Assembly: GCA_946540365.1 (NCBI GenBank)
Contig: CAMNIH010000023.1
Span: 1-18,657 of the forward strand
Direction of reading: 5' to 3'
Source: an uncultured Bacteroidales bacterium
GTDB lineage: Bacteria > Bacteroidota > Bacteroidia > Bacteroidales > P3
Length of the DNA stretch: 18,657 nt
The notes under the pieces were generated by a model that did not search any database, had not been told where the DNA came from, and saw nothing but the letters and a program-made list of their open reading frames with translations. Position 1 is the stretch's first letter. Each line of letters begins with the position of its first letter. Both the position numbers and the translations under genes were made by a program. Positions 1 to 8,238 of this stretch are shown here, one piece after another.

Positions 1-97
1 GTCCGGAGCCGCCCCGACAACCAACCATCGGATAAGCATGTAGAAAGCACACTTGTTAACTGTTTGGACGGCGGTTCGACTCCGCCCAGCTCCACCA
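1..97 (+). ncRNA. ssrA: tmRNA (transfer-messenger RNA), 3' part only
   Basis: This is the 3' end of tmRNA, which rescues stalled ribosomes in trans-translation; the 5' part, including the tag-peptide frame, lies before the window. The tRNA-like end is plain. A T-arm has a 5-bp stem (GGCGG at 70-74 with CCGCC at 82-86) around the 7-base loop TTCGACT (75-81). The acceptor 3' strand CAGCTCC (87-93) is complementary, with one G-U pair, to the usual tmRNA 5' end GGGGCUG. The CCA tail follows at 95-97. The conserved stretch ATAAGCATGTAGA, found before the T-arm in bacterial tmRNAs, is at 33-45. A plain tRNA is excluded because no anticodon arm of tRNA size precedes the T-arm. Confidence 0.92.
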
Positions 98-116
98 CCC
101 CGCTCAGGCGGAACAC

Positions 117-163
117 AATAAATCCTTCCATACAGCGTTATTGGCGGTATGGAAGGATTTATT
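117..163 (+). terminator. Perfect inverted repeat after ssrA that overlaps the next start codon
   Basis: AATAAATCCTTCCATA (117-132) is the exact reverse complement of TATGGAAGGATTTATT (148-163). A further C-G pair (133/147) closes a 17-bp stem over a 13-base loop. The hairpin lies 20 bp after the tmRNA CCA end. Its 3' strand is T-rich (ATTTATT, then CTT), so an intrinsic terminator or processing signal for ssrA is the natural reading. The 3' arm also contains the ATG (149-151) and codons 2-5 of the nucleotidyltransferase gene, so the structure could hide that start site in any read-through transcript. The terminator role is inference; the repeat itself is seen directly. Confidence 0.6.
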
Positions 164-826
164 CTTGCTGCAGGACTCGGCACCCGGCTACGGCCGCTGA
201 CCGACGACCGGCCGAAAGCGCTGGTCGAGGTGGGCGGGACGACGCTGCTCGAGCGCGCCATCCGACGCCTCGAAGAGGCCGGCATCAACCACATCGTTAT
301 CAACGTATACCATTTCGCCGACAAGGTTACCGACTTTGTGGCCGGACGTCAGTGGCAGGCCCGAATCGATATCAGCGACGAACGCCCGCTGCTGCTGGAC
401 ACCGGCGGAGGGCTGAAGAAGGCCTCACAGCTGTTCTCCGGAAAGGAGAATGTGCTGGTACACAATGTGGACATACTGTCGGAGATAGACCTGCGCGAGG
501 TGGAGCGCCGGCACTGCGAGGAGGACAATCTGGTGACACTGTGCGTCAGCCGCCGAGCCACCAAACGACTGCTGGACTTCGGTCCGGACGGGCAACTGGC
601 CGGGCGAGCCGACGAAGGATGGGCATTCAGCGGAATATCGGTAGTCGCCCCCCGATTGTTCGCCCTGCTACCCGGGGCCGACCATCCATACCCCATCATC
701 GACGAATACATCCGACTGTCGCACGAAGGCTACCGCATCGGCTGCTACCGCCACACGGCCGAACGATGGCTGGATGTGGGCAAACCCGAAACACTGGAAC
801 AAGCACAACAATGGACAACTTTCTGA
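149..826 (+). CDS. Sugar-1-phosphate nucleotidyltransferase, MurU-like
   Basis: This 225-residue protein is a single-domain NTP_transferase enzyme, which joins a nucleotide to a sugar 1-phosphate and releases pyrophosphate. The nucleotide-binding signature LAAGLGTRLRP is at residues 6-16, with the conserved lysine K23 in RPKALV. A DTGGG motif (84-88) matches the ETGGG of MurU-type enzymes. D108 in HNVD and D209 in WLDVG are the expected metal ligands, and FSGIS (160-164) is also family-typical. Length and motifs fit N-acetylmuramate-1-phosphate uridylyltransferase (MurU), but GDP-mannose- or heptose-type enzymes look alike, so the substrate is open. No AmgK-like sugar kinase is nearby. The ATG at 149 is fixed by the signature beginning at residue 6 and by an in-frame stop at 119-121. 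The start lies inside the arm of a 16-bp inverted repeat. The end overlaps the nuclease gene by 16 bp. Confidence 0.88.
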   Translation: MEGFILAAGLGTRLRPLTDDRPKALVEVGGTTLLERAIRRLEEAGINHIVINVYHFADKVTDFVAGRQWQARIDISDERPLLLDTGGGLKKASQLFSGKENVLVHNVDILSEIDLREVERRHCEEDNLVTLCVSRRATKRLLDFGPDGQLAGRADEGWAFSGISVVAPRLFALLPGADHPYPIIDEYIRLSHEGYRIGCYRHTAERWLDVGKPETLEQAQQWTTF

Positions 827-3579
827 AACAAGTGGCCCGTCGCATCGCCGACGAGCACCCGAACGACACCGACCGCACCCTGGTGGTTTTCAACAACCGC
901 CGCTCGCTGCGGTTCTTCCAGCAACAGTTTGCGCAACTTGGGCGCACGATGTTCCTGCCACGCACGATGGCCATCGACGACCTGATAGCCGATCTGGGCG
1001 GATTGGAAATCGTGCCCAACGAATTCCTGCTGTTCGAACTCTACCGCATCCATCTGGAACTGGAGGGCGAAGAAGCGAAATACAAGACCTTCGACGAGTT
1101 CATCTCGTTCGGCGACTTGATGCTGGGCGATTTCTCGGAAATCGACCAATACTGCGTTCCCGCCAAGGACCTGTTTGTCAACCTGCACGACCTGAAGGAA
1201 GTGATCGAATGGGACATCGAGAGTCCGGACCTGACCCCCTTCCAACGCGACTACCTGCGTTTCTACCGCTCGCTCTACGAATACTACAGCCGTCTGCGCG
1301 AACGGCTGATGACCAAGAAAAAGGCCTACGGCGGCATGGCCTATCGGCATGTGGCCGAGAACATCGGGCAGATGACCGAAGAATGCCCATGGGCGGCAGT
1401 ATACTTTGTGGGGTTCAACGCACTGAGCGAATGCGAACGCCGCATCATCGGAGAATACGTGCGGCGCGGCATCGGCCATTTAGTAACCGACGGCGACCCC
1501 TACTTTATGCAACCCGAACAGGAAGCGGGACACTTCCTGCGTAAACACCGCGAGGAGTTTCCCGCCATCGTGCCACAAGGGCCGTCGCTCTTCGGACAGG
1601 GAAAACGCAGCATCACCATCGTGGAATGTCCGGAGAACGCCCTGCAATGCAAGGTGGCCGGACAACTGCTGAGCGATCATCCGGAATGGCTGAACCACGG
1701 CGAGGAGAGCGCCGTAGTGCTGGCCGACGAGGGATTGCTGGCCCCTTGCCTGAATGCGCTGCCCGAAGGCGACTACTCGGTCAACATCTCGATGGGGCTG
1801 GCCTTCTGTGACACCGGGATGCACCTGCTGGCCAGCCGGGTACTGTCGTTGTGGCGCAACGCCGACAAGCGAGGGTTCTACCACAGCGACATCCTGTCGC
1901 TGCTGTCCGACCACTACGTGGGACAACTGTTGGGTCAGCACGACCTGCGGCAACTCACGACCTCCTTCTTGCGCAAGGGCAACATCATACGCTGCAAACG
2001 CGAGGAAATCAACGAATTTCTCAAGAGCGACCGACTGTCACATCTTTTCTGCGACGAGCCACTCACGGTGGAGGGATGGATTGGCGCCATGCGGCAGACT
2101 GTGGCCGCCCTGATGGCAGGCGAGGTGCTGGAAAACAACAAGAAAGAGAAACAGGCCGCCGGCAGCCTGGTCGAGATACTGGACTATCTGGAGCAGTTGC
2201 AGCAGACCTACGGCTACATCGACAACCTGGGAACACTTGAGAAAATCTATCTACGCATCGCTCAGCGGCACCAGATAGCGTTGATCGGCGAACCGCTTTC
2301 GGGGCTGCAGCTGATGGGCATGCTGGAGACACGCAATATCGACTTCAAACATGTCATCCTGCTCTCAGCCGGCGAGGGGGTGTTGCCTGCGGCGCGCAGT
2401 GCCAGCACTCTGGTGCCCTTCCAGCTGAAACAACACTTCAAACTGCCCACCTATCGCGAGAAGGATGCCGTCTACGCCTACAACTTCTATCACCTGCTCC
2501 TGCGGGCCGAGGAGGTCTACCTGGTGTACAGTTCGGCAAGCGAAGCCATGGGGAAAGGCGAGCCCAGCCGCTTCCTGCGCCAGGTGGAACATGAGCTAGC
2601 CCCGCAATTCGGCATCGAGGTACGCCACCTGGTGGTGAACAACAACGAGCCGCCGCATGTGACAGCGCCCGACAGCACAGGACAGAAAAGCGAGGCCATC
2701 ATGCAGCGGTTGGGCGAGCTGGCACGGAGCGGCTTCTCGCCGACGGTGTTCGACAACTTCATCGAGTGTCCGCTGCGCTACTACTACACACGTGTGCTCG
2801 GCATCAGCGCCGAGGACAACCTCGAGGAAGACCTCGACGCATCGCAGCTCGGCACCGCCATACACAACATCCTGCAACACATCTACACCCCCTACATAGG
2901 CCGTCGGGTAGATGCCGAAGGGTTGCGGAAAGCGCTGTCCGAACTTCCGACATTGATGCAACAGGAATTCGACAGCCTGTTTGACCACGGACGTGCCACC
3001 GAGGGGCGCAACCACTTCATGCGCAACGTGGCCGAAGCCCAGATCAGCAGCCTGCTCCGCAAGGAGATTGCCCTGATCGACGAAGGACACGACATTGAAA
3101 TTGTCATGCTCGAACAGAAGCTTGGCCCAATGCAGCTGGAAGGCGACATCTATCTCAAGGGGACCGTGGACCGTGTGGACCGGCTCGACGGGCGACTGCG
3201 CATCATCGACTACAAGACCGGCAGTCTCGACGACAACGAAATAGCCTACCGCAGCACCCCCAACCGATCGGGCGAAGTGGTCATCCCGGGCAAATGGTTT
3301 CAGCTGATGTGCTACGCCCTGCTCTATTCGACCCTCGAGGAGCGCCCCAAGACGTTCTCGGCAGGCATCTACCCCCTGCGGCAGCTGCAGTCGGGCGTGC
3401 GTCTGGCCTCGTGGGACGGCGACACCGACGTGACCGAACTCATGATCGCCGAATTCAAGGAGATGCTCATCGTACGATGCCGTCAACTGATGGATCCGAC
3501 AATCCCGTTTGCTCCGACAGCCAAACGGGAACGATGCCACTACTGCGATGTTCGCACCTTCTGTCCTCAGCGACCATGA
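811..3579 (+). CDS. AddB-like PD-(D/E)XK nuclease with inactive helicase fold
   Basis: This 922-residue protein resembles the AddB subunit of AddAB, which processes double-strand DNA ends for recombination. The N-terminal part shows no Walker A motif, so the helicase-like region is probably not an ATPase. The middle part (about 491-600) has UvrD C-terminal-like features such as ILLSAGEGVLP and REKDAVYAYNFYHLL. The C-terminal nuclease domain (about 641-922) looks intact: H685 in LGTAIHNIL, D787 in GTVDRVD, and D800 and K802 in IIDYK. Four cysteines, C653, C909, C912 and C918, match the Fe-S cluster that closes the AddB nuclease domain. The ATG at 811 was chosen because the protein begins like other family members there; the open frame runs on upstream only as a shadow of the preceding gene. 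It overlaps that gene by 16 bp, which suggests co-expression. The helicase partner AddA is not in the window. Confidence 0.88.
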   Translation: MDNFLKQVARRIADEHPNDTDRTLVVFNNRRSLRFFQQQFAQLGRTMFLPRTMAIDDLIADLGGLEIVPNEFLLFELYRIHLELEGEEAKYKTFDEFISFGDLMLGDFSEIDQYCVPAKDLFVNLHDLKEVIEWDIESPDLTPFQRDYLRFYRSLYEYYSRLRERLMTKKKAYGGMAYRHVAENIGQMTEECPWAAVYFVGFNALSECERRIIGEYVRRGIGHLVTDGDPYFMQPEQEAGHFLRKHREEFPAIVPQGPSLFGQGKRSITIVECPENALQCKVAGQLLSDHPEWLNHGEESAVVLADEGLLAPCLNALPEGDYSVNISMGLAFCDTGMHLLASRVLSLWRNADKRGFYHSDILSLLSDHYVGQLLGQHDLRQLTTSFLRKGNIIRCKREEINEFLKSDRLSHLFCDEPLTVEGWIGAMRQTVAALMAGEVLENNKKEKQAAGSLVEILDYLEQLQQTYGYIDNLGTLEKIYLRIAQRHQIALIGEPLSGLQLMGMLETRNIDFKHVILLSAGEGVLPAARSASTLVPFQLKQHFKLPTYREKDAVYAYNFYHLLLRAEEVYLVYSSASEAMGKGEPSRFLRQVEHELAPQFGIEVRHLVVNNNEPPHVTAPDSTGQKSEAIMQRLGELARSGFSPTVFDNFIECPLRYYYTRVLGISAEDNLEEDLDASQLGTAIHNILQHIYTPYIGRRVDAEGLRKALSELPTLMQQEFDSLFDHGRATEGRNHFMRNVAEAQISSLLRKEIALIDEGHDIEIVMLEQKLGPMQLEGDIYLKGTVDRVDRLDGRLRIIDYKTGSLDDNEIAYRSTPNRSGEVVIPGKWFQLMCYALLYSTLEERPKTFSAGIYPLRQLQSGVRLASWDGDTDVTELMIAEFKEMLIVRCRQLMDPTIPFAPTAKRERCHYCDVRTFCPQRP

Positions 3580-3630
3580 CCCTTTCACAAACAATCTATC
3601 GTCACACACACGCACATATAAATAAAAAAG

Positions 3631-3661
3631 TTTGCCATATTGCAAAAATTGTGTAACTTTG
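3631..3661 (+). promoter_or_regulatory. Bacteroidetes-type promoter for the OmpA/TPR-pssA-queA-comF run
   Basis: TTTG at 3631-3634 and TAACTTTG at 3654-3661 are separated by 19 bp and match the Bacteroidetes primary sigma-factor pattern (-33 TTTG, -7 TAnnTTTG). Transcription should start near 3666, giving a leader of about 83 nt before the ATG at 3749. The leader can fold a small GC hairpin (GCGGG at 3684-3688 with CCCGC at 3699-3703) and ends in an A-rich stretch, as is usual before start codons in this phylum. The rest of the 3580-3748 gap holds nothing else I can support. Confidence 0.82.
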
Positions 3662-3748
3662 CAAGTTAAAAGAAGGTCGCAACGCGGGGCGCAATATGCC
3701 CGCAAGTGGCTGGTATATATGTATATAAACAAAAGAATAAAACATACA

Positions 3749-5575
3749 ATGAGACGAACACTTTGGGTTTTGATGCTCTGCTGCGTGCTTTTGACAGGCT
3801 GCAACGGGCTGAAGAAAATGAAAAGCAACAGCGGACGTGTGCGCTATGCCGCCAACCCGAATCCCGTGGAAACCATGGACGAGAAAGTGGTAGTGAAGTT
3901 CACTGGAGCGGTACCCGAGAAGTACTTCGACAAGAACTGCGCCGTCTTCATCCAACCGGTCTTCTACTGGGAAGGGGGATCGATTCCGCTGGAGCCTCTG
4001 ACCTTGAAAGGTGAGAATGTGGGAGGCGACGGCACGGTGATCAACTATCAGAACGGAGGCCGATTCACGTACAGCGACATCTTCGACTTCAAACCCGGCA
4101 TGGAGACGGGGCGCATCACCCTGACTCCCGTGGGCTACAAGGCTGCCAACACCAACGAGGATGCACGCGTGTCCGAAGATGTTATCCGAGACAGCAAAGG
4201 AGTGGAATTCAACACAGTGCTCATCTCGGACGGTGTGAACAACACCTCGTCGTGGGTTGACATCAAGGGCAACATCTCCATTTCGCCCATCAACTACAAC
4301 AAGACACAAGGCATCGTCGAAACGGCCGACATCTACTTCGAGGGCGGCACCTCGGAGTTGGACTGGAACTTCTCGATGAACCAGAAGTTCGACGCCCAGG
4401 GCATGTTGCAACACCTGAAACGCGTCATGCTGGAGCAGGGCCTGCCGAAGCAGATCAGCATCACCGGATGGGCCTCGCCCGAGGGTGAGGAGACGGGCAA
4501 CGTGGGCGTGTCGAAGAACCGCGCCGACGTGGCCACCGCACAGCTGAACAAGATACTGGACGAGGTGCTCACCATCATGGCACGCCGAGCCAAGGCCAAG
4601 GACGTAGAATACTACAAATACGAGCAGCGCAAGCAGATGATCATCACCACCCGTGCCTCGGGCGAGGACTGGGTACACTTCGTCGTCATGGTCGAGGGCT
4701 CGGAAATTCAGGACAAGCATGCCATCATCAACATTGTGGAGACACAGCAGAACCTCATCAAACGTGAGCAGATGATCCGCAATATGGCCGAAGTCTACAC
4801 CGAGCTGAACGACGAAATCTTCCCCAACCTGCGCCGTGCACAGATCGCTCTCTACTACAGCGAAGCCCGCAAGACCGACGCCGAGCTGGCCAAACAGGCC
4901 CAGATCAACCCCGCCAAGCTGAGCTTCGACGAACTGATGTACACCGCCTACATCAACTACAACTACGACACCAAGATGAAATATTATAAGTGGGCCACCG
5001 AGAACCACCCGCAGGAGTGGGCCGCCTGGAACAACGCCGGCGCAGTGGCTTTCTACCTGGACGACTACGACGAGGCCGACCGCTACCTGAAGGTGGCCCG
5101 CGACCTCAACCCCCACAACCCCGACGTGCTCAATAACACCGGTCTGCTCTGTCTGGGCCGCAAAGACTACACCTTGGCCAAATACTACTTCGAGGAAGCC
5201 AAGCGTCAGGGTAGCACCGACGCCGATGCCAACATTCCCATCCTCAACCTCAAGAGAGGCAACTACAGCGAGGCTGAGAAATCTCTCAAAGCGAATGCCT
5301 GCACCTACAATCTGGCCTTTGCTCAGCTGATGAACGAGGAGACCGGCAACGCCATCCGCACCCTCGACTGCTGCCTCGACCAGAACAAGGACGTCAACTA
5401 CCTGCGCGCCGTGGCATACGCCCGCCTCGGCGACAAGACCAACTGCTTCAAGAACCTCAAGGCCTCGATCGACGACGATTACGAGTACAAGCGCAAAGCC
5501 ATCGTCGACGTGGAATTCAGCGAATACTGGGACGACCCGGACTTCAAGCTTATCGTCAAGCTGTACAACGACTGA
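3749..5575 (+). CDS. Lipoprotein with OmpA-like domain and TPR repeats
   Basis: This 608-residue protein is probably anchored in the outer membrane facing the periplasm. A lipoprotein signal peptide ends in the lipobox LLTGC, with C18 as the lipidated residue. A beta-rich N-terminal region (about 40-185) has no motif I can name. An OmpA/MotB-like segment follows (about 190-370), with IYFEGG at its start and ISITGWASPEG (236-246) plus NVGVSKNRAD (251-260) as the family signature; R258 corresponds to the peptidoglycan-contacting arginine. TPR repeats fill about 425-580, for example WAAWNNAGAVAFYLDDYDEA. The ATG at 3749 is preferred over an in-frame TTG at 3632, because the signal peptide starts there and the TTG lies inside the promoter. 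It is the first gene after the promoter and precedes pssA by 15 bp. The role is unknown; a structural or scaffold role at the cell wall is inference. Confidence 0.82.
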   Translation: MRRTLWVLMLCCVLLTGCNGLKKMKSNSGRVRYAANPNPVETMDEKVVVKFTGAVPEKYFDKNCAVFIQPVFYWEGGSIPLEPLTLKGENVGGDGTVINYQNGGRFTYSDIFDFKPGMETGRITLTPVGYKAANTNEDARVSEDVIRDSKGVEFNTVLISDGVNNTSSWVDIKGNISISPINYNKTQGIVETADIYFEGGTSELDWNFSMNQKFDAQGMLQHLKRVMLEQGLPKQISITGWASPEGEETGNVGVSKNRADVATAQLNKILDEVLTIMARRAKAKDVEYYKYEQRKQMIITTRASGEDWVHFVVMVEGSEIQDKHAIINIVETQQNLIKREQMIRNMAEVYTELNDEIFPNLRRAQIALYYSEARKTDAELAKQAQINPAKLSFDELMYTAYINYNYDTKMKYYKWATENHPQEWAAWNNAGAVAFYLDDYDEADRYLKVARDLNPHNPDVLNNTGLLCLGRKDYTLAKYYFEEAKRQGSTDADANIPILNLKRGNYSEAEKSLKANACTYNLAFAQLMNEETGNAIRTLDCCLDQNKDVNYLRAVAYARLGDKTNCFKNLKASIDDDYEYKRKAIVDVEFSEYWDDPDFKLIVKLYND

Positions 5576-5590
5576 ACCCGACACACTTAG

Positions 5591-6301
5591 ATGATTAAGC
5601 GTTTCATTCCCAACCTTATCACGCTCGGCAACCTCTTCTGCGGCGTGGAGTCTGTCTTTGCCTCGCTGGCATTGGGCGACACTCGTTTGGCGGCATTTTG
5701 GATTTGTGCCGGCATCTTCCTCGACTTTTTCGACGGCCTGGCCGCCCGTGCCCTTCAGGTGCCCTCCGATTTGGGCAAGCAACTCGACTCGCTGGCCGAC
5801 GTGGTCACGTCAGGCGTGGCACCCGCTTTCCTGATGGTGAAAATCGTCGAGCTGCCCATGCGCGAGCTGCTGCCGCAGTGGGGTGTGTTCCTCGTCATGC
5901 TCCCCTTCGTGCTTCTCCCGCTTTTCGCCGCCTATCGTCTGGCCAAGTTCAATATCGACACCCGCCAGTCGCACTCATTCCTCGGCCTGCCAGTACCGTC
6001 CAACGCTCTTATATGGGTTGGCCTTGCCCTCTCAGGACTCGAGGTAACGAGCCTGACACTCGGCATCATAGTGTCTGTCGTAGCACTGATCACCGACGTA
6101 CTGATGGTGAGTGAGCTGCCGCTTTTCTCGCTGAAGTTCAACTTCAAAGACCTCTCATGGAAGACCAACTCGGTGCAGTACCTCTTCCTCATCGGCTGCG
6201 CCGTGCTGATCGGCCTGCTACGCAACTGGATTGCCCTTTCGGCCATCATCCTTTGGTATATCCTGTTCTCCATCCTCACCCGTCGCCATCATGCTCAGTG
6301 A
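5591..6301 (+). CDS. pssA: CDP-diacylglycerol-serine O-phosphatidyltransferase
   Basis: This 236-residue integral membrane enzyme makes phosphatidylserine from CDP-diacylglycerol and serine, the step leading to phosphatidylethanolamine. The CDP-alcohol phosphotransferase motif is complete: D45, D48, G49, A52, R53, G62, D66 and D70 fit D-x2-D-G-x2-A-R-x8-G-x3-D-x3-D. The N-terminus (IPNLITLGNLFCG) is typical of the bacterial membrane-bound PssA class (type II) and not of the E. coli phospholipase-D-like type. Several hydrophobic segments follow, with one near the C-terminus (about 195-230). It starts 15 bp after the lipoprotein gene, and its last 11 bp overlap queA, so the genes are probably one transcript. 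Phosphatidylglycerophosphate synthase shares the motif, but the N-terminal sequence favours PssA. Confidence 0.92.
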   Translation: MIKRFIPNLITLGNLFCGVESVFASLALGDTRLAAFWICAGIFLDFFDGLAARALQVPSDLGKQLDSLADVVTSGVAPAFLMVKIVELPMRELLPQWGVFLVMLPFVLLPLFAAYRLAKFNIDTRQSHSFLGLPVPSNALIWVGLALSGLEVTSLTLGIIVSVVALITDVLMVSELPLFSLKFNFKDLSWKTNSVQYLFLIGCAVLIGLLRNWIALSAIILWYILFSILTRRHHAQ

Positions 6302-7493
6302 CCTTCAAGCCCTCCGCATCGAGGACTACGACTACCCCCTGCCCGACGAGCGTATTGCACGCTATCCGCTCGAAAAGCGCGATCACTCGAAATTACTCTG
6401 TCTAAAGGACAACACAATCAGCGAACACCACTTCTACGACCTTCCGACTCTGCTGCCAGCGGGTGCCATGATGGTATTCAACGACACACGCGTCATACAC
6501 GCCCGTCTGCTCTTCCGCAAAGAGACAGGTGCTGTGATAGAAATCTTCTGCCTGGAGCCCTACGACATGGACGTTACCGAAGCTTTTGCATGCCACGAAC
6601 ACTGCCGCTGGACCTGCTTTATCGGCAACAACAAAAAGTGGAAAGAAGGTGCGATGTGCGGGGAATGGCGAAGCGGGAATGAGTCCTTTGTGCTGAAGGC
6701 AGAGCGATGCTCGGCCGTGGGGAATGCATGGATTGTGGACTTCAGTTGGACCGGAGGCCGTAGTTTTGCCGAAATCATCGATGCGGCCGGCGTCATTCCG
6801 CTGCCCCCCTACCTGGGCCGCGAGGCCGAGACCGAGGATGCCACTCGCTACCAGACCGTGTATGCACACCACAACGGGTCGGTTGCAGCCCCTACGGCGG
6901 GACTGCATTTTACGCCACAACTACTTGATCAACTACGGGATAAAGGATTCGATACCGAATATGTCACCCTGCATGTCGGTGCCGGCACATTCAAACCCGT
7001 GTCAACCCCTACCATTGGGGAACACGAGATGCATACCGAACATATCGTGGTCACCCGTGCGCTTATCGAGAAACTGATTCACCGCCAAAGTCCGGTGATA
7101 GCCGTGGGAACCACCTCGGTGCGAACGCTCGAGAGCCTCTATTGGTTTGGCGTTCGTCTGCATGAAGGCCCAACCCATGCGATGCGGGTCGAACAATGGG
7201 ATCCCTACCGATTAAATCCCATATCGAAAGAAGACGCGCTGAAGAATGTACTGCAATGGATTGACCGTCAACACAGCGACACACTGATTGGCGAGACCCA
7301 ATTGATGATTGCCCCCGGCTACCAATACCGCATGATTGATGGGCTGATCACCAATTTCCACCAACCCAAGAGCACGCTGCTCCTACTCGTCTCAGCCCTC
7401 ATCGGCGACCGCTGGCGCGACTGCTACCGCTACGCCCTGGAGCACGATTTCCGGTTCCTGAGCTATGGCGACAGCTGTCTCTTCCTTCCCTGA
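6291..7493 (+). CDS. queA: S-adenosylmethionine:tRNA ribosyltransferase-isomerase
   Basis: This 400-residue enzyme transfers and isomerises the ribosyl part of S-adenosylmethionine onto 7-aminomethyl-7-deazaguanine at the tRNA wobble position, giving epoxyqueuosine. Signatures are clear: MVFNDTRVIHARL (61-73), AAPTAGLHFT (199-208), LHVGAGTFKPV (227-237), TTSVRTLESL (274-283), MIDGLITNFHQPKSTLL (348-364) and the C-terminal SYGDSCLFLP. It is longer than the E. coli enzyme (356 residues), with extra sequence in the middle (about 88-155). I chose the ATG at 6291, which begins MLSDLQALRIEDYDY; it overlaps the end of pssA by 11 bp. The comF-like gene starts 3 bp after its stop. Confidence 0.95.
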   Translation: MLSDLQALRIEDYDYPLPDERIARYPLEKRDHSKLLCLKDNTISEHHFYDLPTLLPAGAMMVFNDTRVIHARLLFRKETGAVIEIFCLEPYDMDVTEAFACHEHCRWTCFIGNNKKWKEGAMCGEWRSGNESFVLKAERCSAVGNAWIVDFSWTGGRSFAEIIDAAGVIPLPPYLGREAETEDATRYQTVYAHHNGSVAAPTAGLHFTPQLLDQLRDKGFDTEYVTLHVGAGTFKPVSTPTIGEHEMHTEHIVVTRALIEKLIHRQSPVIAVGTTSVRTLESLYWFGVRLHEGPTHAMRVEQWDPYRLNPISKEDALKNVLQWIDRQHSDTLIGETQLMIAPGYQYRMIDGLITNFHQPKSTLLLLVSALIGDRWRDCYRYALEHDFRFLSYGDSCLFLP

Positions 7494-7496
7494 AGC

Positions 7497-8183
7497 ATGT
7501 CTCCCCTTTCGGCATTATATCAAGTCATCTTTCCAGCCACCTGCGCAGCCTGTGGACACGTGCTGATGGCTGGCGAACGGCAGTTGTGTCTTGACTGTCT
7601 GACGTCACTCAACGTCACCTGCACATCACCCATCTACGACAACACAACCGAACGTATGCTGGCCAGCCGCTTCCCGCTGGAGGCTGCCATGTCTCTCTAC
7701 CAATTCCAACAAGACAGCACCATCCAGCGAGTCATCCATGCGATGAAATATCATGGCAACAGCGAATTGTGTTATATGATGGGGCGCCAGATGGGCATAG
7801 AGCTGCTCCACAGCGGACGCTTCGACGACGTGGATTTGCTTGTGCCGGTTCCTTTACACTGGCGACGCCGACTGCAACGCGGCTTCAACCAGAGTGAACT
7901 TCTCTGCCGTGGCATTGCCGAAGTGATGCCACGCGAGATATCGAAAGGGGACATCATACGCCACCGATATACAAAAAAACAGAGCCTACAGGCGGCGACG
8001 AACCGAGGCTCCAACGTTGAAGGAGCTTTCCGCATACGGAAACCCGAACATCTGCGAGGTCGACATCTGTTACTGGTCGACGATGTGTTGACCACCGGAG
8101 CCACGCTGGGTGCCTGTATCGATGCCATCCGTTCGGTCGAGGGACTGCGACTGAGTATTGCCACCTTGTCTGTGGTTCGTTGA
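7497..8183 (+). CDS. ComF family phosphoribosyltransferase-like protein
   Basis: This 228-residue protein belongs to the ComF/GntX family. It has an N-terminal zinc-binding knuckle (C16-x2-C19 and C31-x2-C34), then a type I phosphoribosyltransferase fold. Family marks are [19 protein letters not shown] (116-134), [14 protein letters not shown] (157-170) and the PRPP-binding loop [10 protein letters not shown] (194-203). Relatives are needed for DNA uptake in competent bacteria (ComF in Bacillus, ComFC in Helicobacter), probably on single-stranded DNA in the cytoplasm; the role in Bacteroidetes is not established. It lies 3 bp after queA and ends the operon-like run. T-rich sequence at 8186-8222 follows its stop codon. 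Confidence 0.9.
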   Translation: MSPLSALYQVIFPATCAACGHVLMAGERQLCLDCLTSLNVTCTSPIYDNTTERMLASRFPLEAAMSLYQFQQDSTIQRVIHAMKYHGNSELCYMMGRQMGIELLHSGRFDDVDLLVPVPLHWRRRLQRGFNQSELLCRGIAEVMPREISKGDIIRHRYTKKQSLQAATNRGSNVEGAFRIRKPEHLRGRHLLLVDDVLTTGATLGACIDAIRSVEGLRLSIATLSVVR

Positions 8184-8185
8184 TG

Positions 8186-8238
8186 TTTTTTTTCAAAGGG
8201 GGCCCCTCATTTCATTTTTTTTACGTAACTTTGCACCG
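8186..8238 (+). promoter_or_regulatory. comF-lepA spacer with -7 element immediately before lepA
   Basis: TAACTTTG at 8226-8233 matches the Bacteroidetes -7 box and is the same octamer as in the promoter at 3654-3661; both are followed by CA. No TTTG lies at the -33 distance, where the sequence is GC-rich (GGGGGCCCC, 8198-8206). Two T8 runs (8186-8193 and 8215-8222) flank that GC block. The second run after the GC-rich dyad could act as a weak terminator for the upstream operon, but only about 3 bp of stem can form around a usable loop. The box ends just 5 bp before the lepA ATG, so a transcript from it would have almost no leader. Confidence 0.5.

Noticed and set aside
1..163. Possible integration site of a genomic island at the ssrA 3' end
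   Set aside because: tmRNA 3' ends are common attachment sites, but no integrase, direct repeat of the tmRNA end or foreign-looking gene follows in the window.
64..810. Upstream extension of the AddB-like frame
   Set aside because: These 249 codons run through tmRNA and out of frame with the nucleotidyltransferase gene. Their Arg/Pro-rich translation has no domain, and a good start exists at 811.
2596..3828. 410-codon open frame on the - strand
   Set aside because: It covers the nuclease domain of the AddB-like gene in reverse and runs across the well-formed promoter at 3631-3661.
3602..5782. 726-codon open frame on the - strand
   Set aside because: It is antisense to the OmpA/TPR lipoprotein gene and the start of pssA, whose products have clear motifs. 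Its valine/histidine/glycine-rich makeup is what antisense reading of GC-rich codons gives, and no family motif appears.
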